From NCBI GenBank assembly GCA_938014215.1, contig CALLRW010000024.1, forward strand, positions 54,270-118,269: a DNA stretch of 64,000 nt, read 5' to 3'. Origin of the DNA: an uncultured Alistipes sp. Its GTDB lineage: Bacteria; Bacteroidota; Bacteroidia; Bacteroidales; Rikenellaceae. The notes below the pieces were generated by a model. The model was not told the origin of the DNA, did no database searches, and was given only the letters and a program-made list of their open reading frames with translations. This document shows, piece by piece, positions 50,854-60,264 of this stretch (position 1 is its first letter; each line of letters opens with the position of its first letter). Made by a program: the position numbers and the translations under genes.

Positions 50854-52212
50854 TTATTTGACCACAACGGCCTCACCGTTGAAGTATCCCTTCAGGTTGT
50901 CGTAGTTGGTAAAGTCGATCGTCAGCGTAGTTCCGTCGAGCGTGGCGGTCAGCGTACCCAGGGCTCCGCTGGCGTAGTTCCACTCCTGTCCGTCGTAGGC
51001 AAAGGACATCGTCTTGTAGGTCGAGAAGCCCACGCCCTCACCGGAGAAGGCCTCCTCCGGCGCCGTGATCTTCACGGCATCGGCCGACTGCATCGCCTCG
51101 ACCGTATCCACACCGCTCTGCGTCGAGAGCCATACGGTCCACATCTCGGAAGAGGTATCGACGACAACCGATTCGATCGGCATCGTTTCGCCCTCATAGG
51201 TGAATTCGTTGGCCTTCTCGGGCTCGGCGTACATGTCCTTGCTCTCACCCTCGAAGGACAGAGCAACGGAGACCGCCTCGGGGAACTCCTCGGAGAACCC
51301 CTCGGGGAAGTTCACCGACAGCTCGGCGGCAAACGACGAGGGAGTGTCCAGCTGCTTGATCGAGAAGCTGCCCGTAGCACCGGCCGTATCGTCCGACGTA
51401 AAATAGAGCATGTTACCTGTCATGTTGTCCATGTAGTAGATTTCGTAGTATTTCGACGACGGCTCGGAGAGATCGACCGTCTGGCCGTTGATCAGCGACT
51501 CGTCGACCACCAGAGTCACGTAATAGGTTGCATAATTGAACATCTCGTCAGCATATTCGACATCGGCCGGCGTAAAGTAGAACATGCCCATACCATCCTC
51601 AATCGCGTAGAACGAGGCGCGCAGGGGCTTCTTGTCGCCGTTGCACTCGATGGTGTTCTCCCCGACGGCTGCACCCGCATAGGTGCCGGCGGCACGTGCC
51701 GAGATCGTATGGCCGTCGGCCAGCTTCAGATCGAGGAAGATTTCGGCATTCGTCCCGTCGAAATCGAAGCGGGCACGCCCCGACTCGAGCGCCTCGGTAA
51801 CACCCGGAGCCACACCGTCGACGATCGGAGCCGCCTCATAGGTGCTGAACAGCGAGAAGCTGTCGCTCTCGGTCATCACGTCGAACTCGCGGTTGAAGAG
51901 GCTCGGCATGGCCAGCAGCTGCACATACTCCGCATTGTGGTCTACGAGCCAGTCGAACGATTCGGCCTCGGCGTTGGTCGTGGCCGTAACCATGATATAG
52001 CCGCTGTACTCATCGACAAAGATCTTGGCGAAAGGCGTCTCCTCGCCGTTCATCACGAGCGTATTGGCCTTCAGATCGTCCAGCGCCTGGGAAGTTTCCA
52101 CCTCTTCGCCGGGTCCAGGCTTGGGTTCATTTCCGTTTGCGTTCCCGTCATCGTCCTGACAGGAGCTCAGGGCAACGGCTGCCGCCAGCAGAGCAAATAG
52201 AATCTTTTTCAT
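50854..52212 (-). CDS. Lipoprotein with three internal repeat domains
   Basis: 452 residues. MKKILFALLAAAVALSSCQDDDG is a lipoprotein signal (lipobox LSSC) followed by an acidic linker that favours surface export. I see three repeats of about 120-130 residues. They open at NTLVMNGEETPFAKIFVDEY, NTIECNGDKKPLRASFYAIE and NEFTYEGETMPIESVVVDTS, each followed by a strand such as GYIMVTATTN or MGMFYFTPAD. All are predicted beta-rich. No catalytic motif. It is the middle gene of the operon, 95 bp after the 380-residue lipoprotein. Confidence 0.8.
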   Translation of the reverse strand: MKKILFALLAAAVALSSCQDDDGNANGNEPKPGPGEEVETSQALDDLKANTLVMNGEETPFAKIFVDEYSGYIMVTATTNAEAESFDWLVDHNAEYVQLLAMPSLFNREFDVMTESDSFSLFSTYEAAPIVDGVAPGVTEALESGRARFDFDGTNAEIFLDLKLADGHTISARAAGTYAGAAVGENTIECNGDKKPLRASFYAIEDGMGMFYFTPADVEYADEMFNYATYYVTLVVDESLINGQTVDLSEPSSKYYEIYYMDNMTGNMLYFTSDDTAGATGSFSIKQLDTPSSFAAELSVNFPEGFSEEFPEAVSVALSFEGESKDMYAEPEKANEFTYEGETMPIESVVVDTSSEMWTVWLSTQSGVDTVEAMQSADAVKITAPEEAFSGEGVGFSTYKTMSFAYDGQEWNYASGALGTLTATLDGTTLTIDFTNYDNLKGYFNGEAVVVK

Positions 52213-52307
52213 ATTGAACAGTTTTTAAGAGAGTTTGGTCATTGCATGGAATAGACGGAACGGGTCCTCCCCCGAGGGGAAGACCTTCCGGAACGGCCGC
52301 CGGACGG

Positions 52308-53450
52308 CTACTTCGAGAACGTAGCCCGCACGTGGTGGGCCGGCGTATCGCAGTCGGTCAGATCCACCGTGATCCGGTACTGCCCGTCGGGGCGTTCGAC
52401 GGTTACCGAACCGCCGGTAATGCGGGCGTAATCGACCCATTTGCCCCCGTCGAGCGACTGGTACCACGTACCGGTATTGTTGGTGAACTTGTCGGGATAG
52501 CCCGGAATGATGCGGAACGGGACGATGTCTTCCCGGTAGACGCCGCCATAGGGAGGAATCTCCTCGGGGAGCGAGTAGACCCCGTTCGGAATCCCCGCCT
52601 CGACGGTCGTATCCCACGGTACGAAGAGCTCCATGCGCAGCAGCTCCCCGCTGCCCGAGGGCCACGACGGCGAGAGATCGATCCCCGCATCGGCCAGGTA
52701 GACCTCGAAGGTGCGGTAGGATTCGTCGCCCAGGAAGTAGCTGTCGCCCTTGTCGACGATGCGGATGGCGGACAGCGAGGTGAGCTCGATATCGTCCGTG
52801 AGGTTCGAGTTGGGGACCTCGGAGCCCTTTCCGGCCGAATAGTCGACCAGTTGCGGAGTTCCCCGGTAGGTAAAGATGCGCTTGAGGAAGTCGGTTCCGA
52901 CCAGCATGCCCTCGACCGAGAGGCTGCCGTCGCTGTTGACCGTCACCTTGCAGTTTCCCTCGCGCAACAGATCGGCCTCAAACTGGGCGGAACCCGCCGC
53001 CAGATCGCCGAAAAAGCTACCGGTCGGGACCTGGACCGCTCCGTTCGGACGATCCTGTTCGGTCATGTAACCGGGGTTGAACGTCCCGGCCGACAGGTCT
53101 CCCGAATTGGCCGGCATGTAATAGGTGCCGCTCAGGAACTGGACATCGGGCGTTGCCGAAGAGTTTGTTGCGGCATTGAGGCTGACGGTGAGGCGCTGGC
53201 CCGGGCCGACGGGATCCCCCGCCTCGTCGGTGGACATGGAGGTCGACAGTTCGAGGGTCCAGAGGTCGGAGACTCCCGAGAAGGAGTCGTCGCCGTAGTA
53301 GGTCACGACAGCCTGGTCAAAGGTCAAGGTTTCCGGAACCGGTTCTTTGAACCCGTTGTTGTTGAGCGGGTTCTGCCCCTCATCGCTCTCCGAGCAGGAG
53401 ATGCCGAGCAAGGTCAAAAACAAGACAGGATAAAGAAATCTCATAAGCAT
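52308..53450 (-). CDS. Lipoprotein with two related beta-rich halves
   Basis: 380 residues; MLMRFLYPVLFLTLLGISC is a lipoprotein signal with lipobox LGISC, and Met3 is an equally possible start. The mature protein has two halves. Each contains a SxLWTLEL/RTFEVYL-type strand, a (L)SGTYYMP / NGVYSLP turn and a late GSLSVEG / GSVTVERPDG strand before YRITVDLTDCDTPAHHVRATF. This suggests duplication of one domain. I do not recognise a named family. First gene of the operon, with a promoter 72 nt upstream. Confidence 0.78.
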   Translation of the reverse strand: MLMRFLYPVLFLTLLGISCSESDEGQNPLNNNGFKEPVPETLTFDQAVVTYYGDDSFSGVSDLWTLELSTSMSTDEAGDPVGPGQRLTVSLNAATNSSATPDVQFLSGTYYMPANSGDLSAGTFNPGYMTEQDRPNGAVQVPTGSFFGDLAAGSAQFEADLLREGNCKVTVNSDGSLSVEGMLVGTDFLKRIFTYRGTPQLVDYSAGKGSEVPNSNLTDDIELTSLSAIRIVDKGDSYFLGDESYRTFEVYLADAGIDLSPSWPSGSGELLRMELFVPWDTTVEAGIPNGVYSLPEEIPPYGGVYREDIVPFRIIPGYPDKFTNNTGTWYQSLDGGKWVDYARITGGSVTVERPDGQYRITVDLTDCDTPAHHVRATFSK

Positions 53451-53521
53451 ATATCATTTATGACTGATACGGGGATCGAGAAGGATCTCCGCCGGGGAGG
53501 TGTTGTCCGGATTATTTTTCA

Positions 53522-53551
53522 CAAAATTAAAAAAATATTTGTTCCATGCAA
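53522..53551 (-). promoter_or_regulatory. Promoter of the three-lipoprotein operon
   Basis: -7 box TAATTTTG at 53529-53522 and TTG at 53551-53549 with a 19-nt spacer on the minus strand. Confidence 0.7.
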
Positions 53552-53880
53552 CTACAAAATCATACGATTCGAACAAAAAAAAGCCCGTGCGGAAGCGATC
53601 CGGAGGCCATTTTCGGAGAATCCGGGCACGTATCCGGCAAACAAGCCACCCATGGGAGAGCCTTCGCCGGGCCATACATATATATAGGTCAATAACCGGC
53701 GGACAACCGACCGGCGCCCGACGAATCCGCACACCGACGCACGGCATTTCTTCGGGATCGGGGGCTCCCCCCCATCGGGATTTCGCTCCGAAAGGGACTC
53801 CTCAACCCGGCAAAAGTTACGTTCATCCCCCAAAACGGACACTTCGTTGCGATTTTCGAACAATCTTTCACCGGAACCGC
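53552..53880. other. Intergenic region without a recognisable gene
   Basis: Lies between the divergent lipoprotein and efflux promoters. The open frames seen here are in-frame extensions of the pump gene with no conserved content. This is where a LytTR regulator site would be expected, but I cannot point to a clear direct repeat. Confidence 0.5.
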
Positions 53881-53888
53881 TACCTTTG
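53881..53888 (+). promoter_or_regulatory. -7 box TACCTTTG for the efflux operon
   Basis: Exact TAnnTTTG, 28 nt upstream of the ATG at 53917; no good -33 match at the usual spacing, consistent with an activated promoter. Confidence 0.65.
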
Positions 53889-53916
53889 TAAAGAGAACCA
53901 ATATTCCCCTGATACC

Positions 53917-56900
53917 ATGTTTCAGCAAATAGTCCGCTTTGCGGTCACGAAAAAACTGTTCATCGGATTGACCACCCTCTTTCTGCTCGCGGGAGGAATC
54001 TATTCGATGATGACACTTCCGGTCGACGCCGTGCCGGACATCACCAACAACCAGGTGCAGATCGTCACCGTCTCCCCGACGCTCGCTCCGCAGGAGGTCG
54101 AGCAGCTGATCACCTTCCCGATCGAGGTGGCGATGAGCAACATCATGAACGTCCAGGAGATCCGTTCCGTCTCGCGGTTCGGGCTGTCGGTCGTCACGGT
54201 CGTCTTCAAGGAGAGCGTGCCGATCCTCGACGCCCGGCAGCTGATCAACGAACAGATCCAGACCGTCGCCGGCGAGATTCCCCCCGAACTCGGATCGCCC
54301 GAAATGATGCCCATCACGACGGGTCTGGGCGAGATCTACCAGTACACGCTCGACGTAGCCCCGGGCTACGAGGATCGCTACGATGCGATGGAGCTGCGCA
54401 CGATCCAGGACTGGATCGTCAAACGGCAGCTGTCGGGCATCCCGGGCATCGTCGAGATCAACAGCTTCGGCGGCTATCTCAAACAGTATGAGGTGGCGGT
54501 CGATCCCGATGCGCTCTACTCGCTCAACATCACCATCGGCGAGGTCTTCGAGGCCCTCAGCCGCAACAACCAGAACACCGGCGGCAGCTACATCGAAAAG
54601 GTCAACCGCGCCTACTACATCCGCTCCGAAGGCATGATCTCGTCGCTGGACGACATCCGGCAGATCGTCGTGGCCAACCGCGGCGGCATCCCGATCCACG
54701 TCAGCGACGTGGGGACGGTCCAGTTCGGCTCGGCCAAGCGTTTCGGCGCCATGACGCGCGACGGCAAGGGCGAATGCGTGGGCGGTATCGCCATGATGCT
54801 CAAGGGGGCCAACGCCAACGTGGTGACCCGCGAACTGGAGGCCCGCGTCGAGAAGATCCAGAAGATGCTCCCCGAAGGGGTCTCGATCAGCCCCTATCTG
54901 AACCGCTCGGAGCTCGTCAACCGCAACATCTCGACCGTGATCCGCAACCTGATCGAGGGTGCCGTGATCGTCTTCGTGGTGCTGATTCTCTTCCTGGGCA
55001 ACGTCCGCGCCGGCGTGATCGTGGCGTCGGTCATCCCGCTGGCGATGCTCTTCGCCTTCATCCTCATGCGGATCTTCGGCGTCTCGGCCAACCTGATGAG
55101 TCTGGGCGCCATCGACTTCGGTATCGTCGTCGACGGCTCGATCGTCATCCTCGAGGGGATCCTCGCCCACCTCTACGGCCGCCAGAACCTCGGACAGACC
55201 CTCTCGCGGCGGCAGATGGACGAACAGATCATCGCCGGAGCCGGCAACGTCGTCCGCTCGGCCACCTTCGCCGTGATCATCATCCTGATCGTCTTCTTCC
55301 CGATCCTCACCCTCACGGGCATCGAGGGCAAGTACTTCACCCCGATGGCCAAGACGCTCGTCTTCTGCATCATCGGCGCACTGCTCCTCTCGCTGACCTA
55401 CGTCCCGATGATGTCGTCGCTCTTCCTGAGCCGCCGCATCAGCGCCAAACCCACCTTTGCCGACCGCTTCTTCACGTGGCTCAACCGCATCTACCAGCGT
55501 TGTCTGGCCGTCTGTCTGCGCTTCAGCTGGGCGACGGTTGCCGTGGCCGTGGCCGCCTTCGCGGGCAGCCTGATGCTCTTCACACGGCTCGGCGCCGAGT
55601 TCATCCCGACGCTCGACGAAGGGGACTTCGCCATGCAGATGACCCTCCCGGCCGGCAGCTCCCTGACGCAGAGCATCGCCATCTCGGAGCGGGCCGAAAA
55701 GATCCTGATGGAGAACTTCCCCGAGATCCGACACGTCGTGGCGAAGATCGGTACGGCCGAGGTGCCGACCGACCCGATGGCCGTCGAGGATGCCGACGTG
55801 ATGATCGTCATGAAGCCCTTCGAGGAGTGGACCAGCGCCTCGTCGCGCGCCGAGATGGTCGAGAAGATGAAGGCGGCGCTCGATACCCTTTCGGGCGCGG
55901 AGTTCAACTTCAGCCAGCCCATCCAGCTGCGCTTCAACGAGCTGATGACCGGCGCCAAGGCCGATATCGCCATCAAGCTCTACGGCGAGGATATGGCCGA
56001 ACTCTACGCCAAGGCCAAGGAGGCGGCCCGCTACGTCGAGCAGGTGCCCGGCGCCTCGGACGTGCTGGTCGAGCAGGCGATGGGCCTCCCGCAGCTGGTC
56101 GTCAACTACAACCGCGCCAAGATCGCCCGTTACGGCATCAACATCGAGGAGCTCAACAGCATCATCCGCTCGGCCTACGCCGGCGAGACGGCCGGTACGG
56201 TCTTCGAGAACGAACGCCGGTTCGATCTGGTCGTGCGGCTCGACCAGCGGAAGGTGGCCGACCTGAACCTCGACCGACTCTTCATCCGCACCTCCGACGG
56301 GATTCAGATCCCGGTGAGCGAGGTGGCGACGATCGACCTGGTCAACGGCCCGCTGCAGATCAACCGCGACGCCACGAAACGCCGCGTGGTGATCGGCGTG
56401 AACGTCCGCGACGCCGACATCCAGCAGGTCGTGGCCCGGATCCGCGAGACGCTCGACCGCAACGTCTCGCTCAAACCCGGCTACTACTTCGAATACGGCG
56501 GCCAGTTCGAAAACCTGCAGAACGCCATCCGCACGCTGCTCGTCGTGATCCCGGTGGCCCTGCTGCTGATCCTGCTGCTGCTCTTCTTCGCCTTCAAGAG
56601 CGTGACCTACACGCTGGTGGTCTTCTCGACCGTGCCGCTGTCGATCATCGGCGGCATCCTGGCCCTCTGGCTGCGCGGCCTGCCGTTCAGCATCTCGGCC
56701 GGCGTCGGGTTCATCGCCCTGTTCGGCGTGGCGGTCCTCAACGGTATCCTGATGATCAACCACTTCAACGCCCTGCGTGACATGACTCCCTATCCCCTCT
56801 CGACGCGCCGCATCATCGCCTGCGGCACGCACCACCTGCTGCGTCCGGTCTTCCTCACCGGACTGGTCGCCTCGCTGGGATTCGTCCCGATGGCCGTCGC

Positions 56901-58227
56901 CACGTCGGCCGGCGCCGAGGTCCAGCGCCCGCTGGCCACCGTCGTCATCGGCGGACTCTTCGTCTCGACGCTCCTGACGCTCTTCGTCGTGCCGGTCTTC
57001 TACAAGCTGGTCGGCATGGCCGCCACGCTCACCCGCCGGCCCCTCTTCCGGCGATTCCTCCCCGTCGTACTGCTGCCGCTGGCCCTGCTGCTGCCGCTCG
57101 ACGGCCACAGCCAGCAGCCCGTGACGCTCGACGAGGCCGTGGCCATGGCCCTCGACAACCATCCGCGGATCAAGTCGGCCGAGGCCTCGATCGAACGCAC
57201 CCGCGCCATGCGCGGCGAATCGTGGGAGCTGGGCCCCACGACGGTCGACTACTCCTTCGGACAGCGCAACGGCACGGAGCGCAACGACCGCGAGATCAGC
57301 ATCACACAGTCGGTCGGATCGCTGCTGACCCCCTTCTACCAGAATGCCCTCATCCGTCGTCAGACCGAAACCGGCGGCCACTACCTCGAACTCGTGCGGC
57401 GCGAGATCGTCGCCGAGGTCAAGCGCGCCTGGTCCTACTACCTCTACACGCAGGATCTCTGCCGCCTCTACGCCGATCAGAACGATCTGGCCGCCGAACT
57501 CTCGCGCACGAGCGAACTGCGCTACGAGCAGGGCGACATCACGCAGCTCGAACGCAACATGTCGGTGACGATGGCCGCCGAGATGCGCAACAAGCTCTTC
57601 CAGGCCCGGGAGGAGCACAAGGTGGCCGCGGCCCGGCTGCAGTGGGCCTGCTACGCCGACGGACCGCTCATGCCGACCGACACGACGCTCACCCGCTTCG
57701 CCGCCACGACAGAAATCTCGGCCGACGTACAGCGCAGCTATTTCGAATCGCAGGTGCGTGAGGCCGAGGCCCGCGTGCGCGTGGAGAAGAGCCGCTTCTT
57801 CCCCGAGCTGTCGCTGGGCTATCAGCGGCAGAACATCCTGCCGGACAAGGGGCTGAATGCCTATGTCGTCGGGGCGTCGTTCCCGATCTTCTTCAACACA
57901 CGCCGCAGCCGCATCCGCCAGGCCCGCGCCAGCGCCGTCATCGCCCGCAACGATGCCGAGATCAACCTGCGCAGCGTGAACAACCGCATCACCGAACTCG
58001 AAGCCTCGCTGCGCCGCTACGACGAGAGCCTGCGCTACTACGTCGGCTCGGCCCTTCCGGAGGCCGAGGCCCTGGTCCGCGCCGCCCGTCTGCAGCTCGC
58101 CAACAGCGAAACGGGCATCGCCGAATACATCATGAGCCTCAATACGGCGCTCGAGATCCGTCGCGGCTACATCGAGACGCTCAACCAGTACAACATCGCC
58201 GCCCTCGAATACGAATTATACCGATAA
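53917..58227 (+). CDS. CzcA-type heavy-metal RND pump fused to a TolC-like outer-membrane channel
   Basis: 1436 residues; the start is fixed by the -7 box at 53881. Residues 1 to about 1035 are a full HME-RND proton-driven pump. The TM4 motif DFGIVVDGSIVILEG has Asp400, Asp406 and Glu413, the proton-relay set of divalent-cation (Zn/Co/Cd) pumps. Residues about 1068-1436 are an outer membrane efflux protein (VTLDEAVAMALDNHPRIKSAEA; ANSETGIAEYIMSLNTALEIR). The junction RRPLFRRFLPVVLLPLALLLP then LDGHSQQ looks like a signal peptide with cleavage near Ser1065. RND-OMF fusions occur in Bacteroidetes annotations. The adaptor gene follows 12 bp later. Confidence 0.93.
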   Translation: MFQQIVRFAVTKKLFIGLTTLFLLAGGIYSMMTLPVDAVPDITNNQVQIVTVSPTLAPQEVEQLITFPIEVAMSNIMNVQEIRSVSRFGLSVVTVVFKESVPILDARQLINEQIQTVAGEIPPELGSPEMMPITTGLGEIYQYTLDVAPGYEDRYDAMELRTIQDWIVKRQLSGIPGIVEINSFGGYLKQYEVAVDPDALYSLNITIGEVFEALSRNNQNTGGSYIEKVNRAYYIRSEGMISSLDDIRQIVVANRGGIPIHVSDVGTVQFGSAKRFGAMTRDGKGECVGGIAMMLKGANANVVTRELEARVEKIQKMLPEGVSISPYLNRSELVNRNISTVIRNLIEGAVIVFVVLILFLGNVRAGVIVASVIPLAMLFAFILMRIFGVSANLMSLGAIDFGIVVDGSIVILEGILAHLYGRQNLGQTLSRRQMDEQIIAGAGNVVRSATFAVIIILIVFFPILTLTGIEGKYFTPMAKTLVFCIIGALLLSLTYVPMMSSLFLSRRISAKPTFADRFFTWLNRIYQRCLAVCLRFSWATVAVAVAAFAGSLMLFTRLGAEFIPTLDEGDFAMQMTLPAGSSLTQSIAISERAEKILMENFPEIRHVVAKIGTAEVPTDPMAVEDADVMIVMKPFEEWTSASSRAEMVEKMKAALDTLSGAEFNFSQPIQLRFNELMTGAKADIAIKLYGEDMAELYAKAKEAARYVEQVPGASDVLVEQAMGLPQLVVNYNRAKIARYGINIEELNSIIRSAYAGETAGTVFENERRFDLVVRLDQRKVADLNLDRLFIRTSDGIQIPVSEVATIDLVNGPLQINRDATKRRVVIGVNVRDADIQQVVARIRETLDRNVSLKPGYYFEYGGQFENLQNAIRTLLVVIPVALLLILLLLFFAFKSVTYTLVVFSTVPLSIIGGILALWLRGLPFSISAGVGFIALFGVAVLNGILMINHFNALRDMTPYPLSTRRIIACGTHHLLRPVFLTGLVASLGFVPMAVATSAGAEVQRPLATVVIGGLFVSTLLTLFVVPVFYKLVGMAATLTRRPLFRRFLPVVLLPLALLLPLDGHSQQPVTLDEAVAMALDNHPRIKSAEASIERTRAMRGESWELGPTTVDYSFGQRNGTERNDREISITQSVGSLLTPFYQNALIRRQTETGGHYLELVRREIVAEVKRAWSYYLYTQDLCRLYADQNDLAAELSRTSELRYEQGDITQLERNMSVTMAAEMRNKLFQAREEHKVAAARLQWACYADGPLMPTDTTLTRFAATTEISADVQRSYFESQVREAEARVRVEKSRFFPELSLGYQRQNILPDKGLNAYVVGASFPIFFNTRRSRIRQARASAVIARNDAEINLRSVNNRITELEASLRRYDESLRYYVGSALPEAEALVRAARLQLANSETGIAEYIMSLNTALEIRRGYIETLNQYNIAALEYELYR

Positions 58228-58239
58228 TACCGAACCGTT

Positions 58240-59151
58240 ATGAAAAAGATACTCATTTCACTTGCCGTGCTGCTCTGCGCCTGCTCGCACAAACCGGCAG
58301 CCAGCGACGAAACCCCCGTCGCCGCAACCCCCGACACGACGGCCGAGGCTACGGCCGTCACAACCGCCGACTCGACCGCCACGGCGGAGGTCGATGCCGC
58401 CTCGGGCGCCACGTCGGTCCCCAACCAGACCTCGTTCAACGGACTGCTCGTCACCCCGCCTCAGAACCACGCCACGGTGACGCTGACGATGGGCGGCTCG
58501 ATCCGCACCACGTCGCTGCTACCCGGCGCCTACGTGAAGCAGGGTGACGTGCTGGCCACGCTCGAGAATCCCGACTTCATCGCCCTGCAGCAGTCCTACC
58601 TCGACAGCCACGCCCAGAACGAATACCTCCGCACGGAGTATCAGCGCCAGCTGACCCTCTCGCGCGAGGAGGCCTCCTCGCAGAAGCGCTTCCAGCAGAG
58701 CCGCGCCGAGTACCTCTCGATGCGCAGCCGCATGGATGCCGCAGCGGCCCAGCTCGCCCTGCTGGGTATCGACACGACGCGTCTGCTGCGCGAAGGAATC
58801 GCCCCCTTCCTCGAAATCAAGGCCCCGATCAGCGGATATGCCGCCGATGTGAAGATGAACGTCGGCCGCCACTTCGACGTGGGCGAACCTCTCTGCGAAA
58901 TCGTCGACAAGAGCAACATGATGCTCCGGCTGACGGCCTACGAGAAGGATCTCGCCCATGTGGCAACGGGCGACCGGGTCGAGTTCCGCGTCAACGGCAT
59001 GGGTACCGAAACCTTCCACGGCACGGTGACGATGATCGGCCAGCAGGTCAACAACGAAAACCGCTCGATCGAGATCTACGTCCGCATCGCGGAGCAGAAC
59101 CCACAGTTCCGCCCCGGCATGTACGCCACGGCCCGGATCCATCGCCGATAA
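58240..59151 (+). CDS. RND efflux periplasmic adaptor (membrane fusion protein), lipoprotein
   Basis: 303 residues. MKKILISLAVLLCACSHKPA gives a lipobox (LCAC), so the adaptor should be lipid-anchored, then a Thr/Ala-rich linker. The core begins ATVTLTMGGSIRTTSLLPGAYVKQGDVLATLENPDF (lipoyl half), continues with a short helical hairpin (QEASSQKRFQQSRAEYLSMRSR region) and ends with the beta-barrel domain (GDRVEFRVNGMG, FRPGMYATARI). It is shorter than CzcB and CusB and lacks their metal-binding N-terminal extension. It joins the pump and channel halves in the periplasm. Confidence 0.92.
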   Translation: MKKILISLAVLLCACSHKPAASDETPVAATPDTTAEATAVTTADSTATAEVDAASGATSVPNQTSFNGLLVTPPQNHATVTLTMGGSIRTTSLLPGAYVKQGDVLATLENPDFIALQQSYLDSHAQNEYLRTEYQRQLTLSREEASSQKRFQQSRAEYLSMRSRMDAAAAQLALLGIDTTRLLREGIAPFLEIKAPISGYAADVKMNVGRHFDVGEPLCEIVDKSNMMLRLTAYEKDLAHVATGDRVEFRVNGMGTETFHGTVTMIGQQVNNENRSIEIYVRIAEQNPQFRPGMYATARIHRR

Positions 59152-59187
59152 ACCGCCGCAACGCCCGGACAAACCGCTCCAGCCGCC

Positions 59188-60264
59188 ATGAAGATCCCGC
59201 CGTTCAAGGACAGATACTGGCTCTCCACGCTGATCGTCTCGGCCGTGGTGGCCGTCCTCATCCACTTTCCCGAGGTGCTCTCGCTTTCGGATGCCTTCGA
59301 ACGCCGGGAGCTCTTCACGGGAATGGAGCCCATGGATGTCTTCAACGAGATCCTCTTCACCTTCCTCTCGCTGCTGCTGCTCTTCCGGCTCTCGACGCGC
59401 ATCTTCCGCTTCAACTCGCCGATCGTCCGCATCACCCGCCGCAGGATGGCGCTGTCGTTCCTGCTGACATGGGCCGCCAGCAGCCTCCTCGGGCAGCTCT
59501 TCGTCTGGCTGCACCACCGGTTCGACATCCCGGCCATCGACGCCATGGTGCACCACTATCTCCACCCGCTGCGCGATCTGATCATCGCCAGCATCGTCAC
59601 CGGCAGCAACTACATCTTCTACCTGATCCTCCGCCAGCAGCGGATCCTCCTCGAAAACGAGGAGCTCCGCACCGAAAGCCTCCGACACCAGTACGAGTCG
59701 CTCAAGAACCAGCTGAACCCCCACATGCTCTTCAACTCGCTCAACACGCTGCAGTCGCTCATCCGCGAATCGCAGCCCAAGGCGCTCGACTACACGCAGG
59801 AGCTCTCGCAGGTGCTGCGCTACACGCTCCAGAGCGACGACCGCCCGAGTGTGACGCTGGCCGAGGAGATGCAGTTCGCCGAGGCCTACATCTACCTGAT
59901 GAAGATGCGCTACGAGGAGAATCTGCAGTTCCGGATCGAGATCGACCCGGGAGTCGAAGGGCTGCTCCTTCCGCCGATATCGGTGCAGCTGCTCATCGAA
60001 AACGCCATCAAGCACAACGAAATCAGCAACCGCCGTCCGCTGACGATCTCGATCCGTACGGAGGGGCGGACGCTGCTCGTCTGCAACCCCATTCAACCCA
60101 AACGACTGGCAGGCGGAGGCCCCGGCATCGGGCTCGACAACCTGGCCAAACGCTACCACCTGCTCTGGCAGGCCGAGATCCGGATCTCGACCGAAGCGGA
60201 CATGTTCTGCGTAGGGCTCCCGCTGCATGAACCGGACAACAACCATGAAAGCTCTCATCATTGA
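59188..60264 (+). CDS. LytS/YehU-type sensor histidine kinase of the efflux operon
   Basis: 358 residues. There are four hydrophobic segments (TLIVSAVVAVLIHF, LFTFLSLLLLFRL, LSFLLTWAASSLLGQLFVW, LIIASIVTGSNYIFYLIL), then a short coiled coil (QRILLENEELRTESLRHQYESL region). The phospho-acceptor His179 is in NQLNPHMLFNSLNTLQSL, with N-box LIENAIKHNEIS and glycine box GGGPGIGLDNL. It follows the adaptor by 36 bp, so its signal may be the metal or envelope stress; no periplasmic metal-binding domain is visible. It overlaps the regulator gene by 20 bp. Confidence 0.92.
   Translation: MKIPPFKDRYWLSTLIVSAVVAVLIHFPEVLSLSDAFERRELFTGMEPMDVFNEILFTFLSLLLLFRLSTRIFRFNSPIVRITRRRMALSFLLTWAASSLLGQLFVWLHHRFDIPAIDAMVHHYLHPLRDLIIASIVTGSNYIFYLILRQQRILLENEELRTESLRHQYESLKNQLNPHMLFNSLNTLQSLIRESQPKALDYTQELSQVLRYTLQSDDRPSVTLAEEMQFAEAYIYLMKMRYEENLQFRIEIDPGVEGLLLPPISVQLLIENAIKHNEISNRRPLTISIRTEGRTLLVCNPIQPKRLAGGGPGIGLDNLAKRYHLLWQAEIRISTEADMFCVGLPLHEPDNNHESSHH

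Noticed and set aside
53689..57618. 1309-codon open frame on the minus strand
   Set aside because: A shadow of the RND pump gene: antisense in a GC-rich codon-biased region, Asp/Glu/His/Arg-rich composition, no domain.
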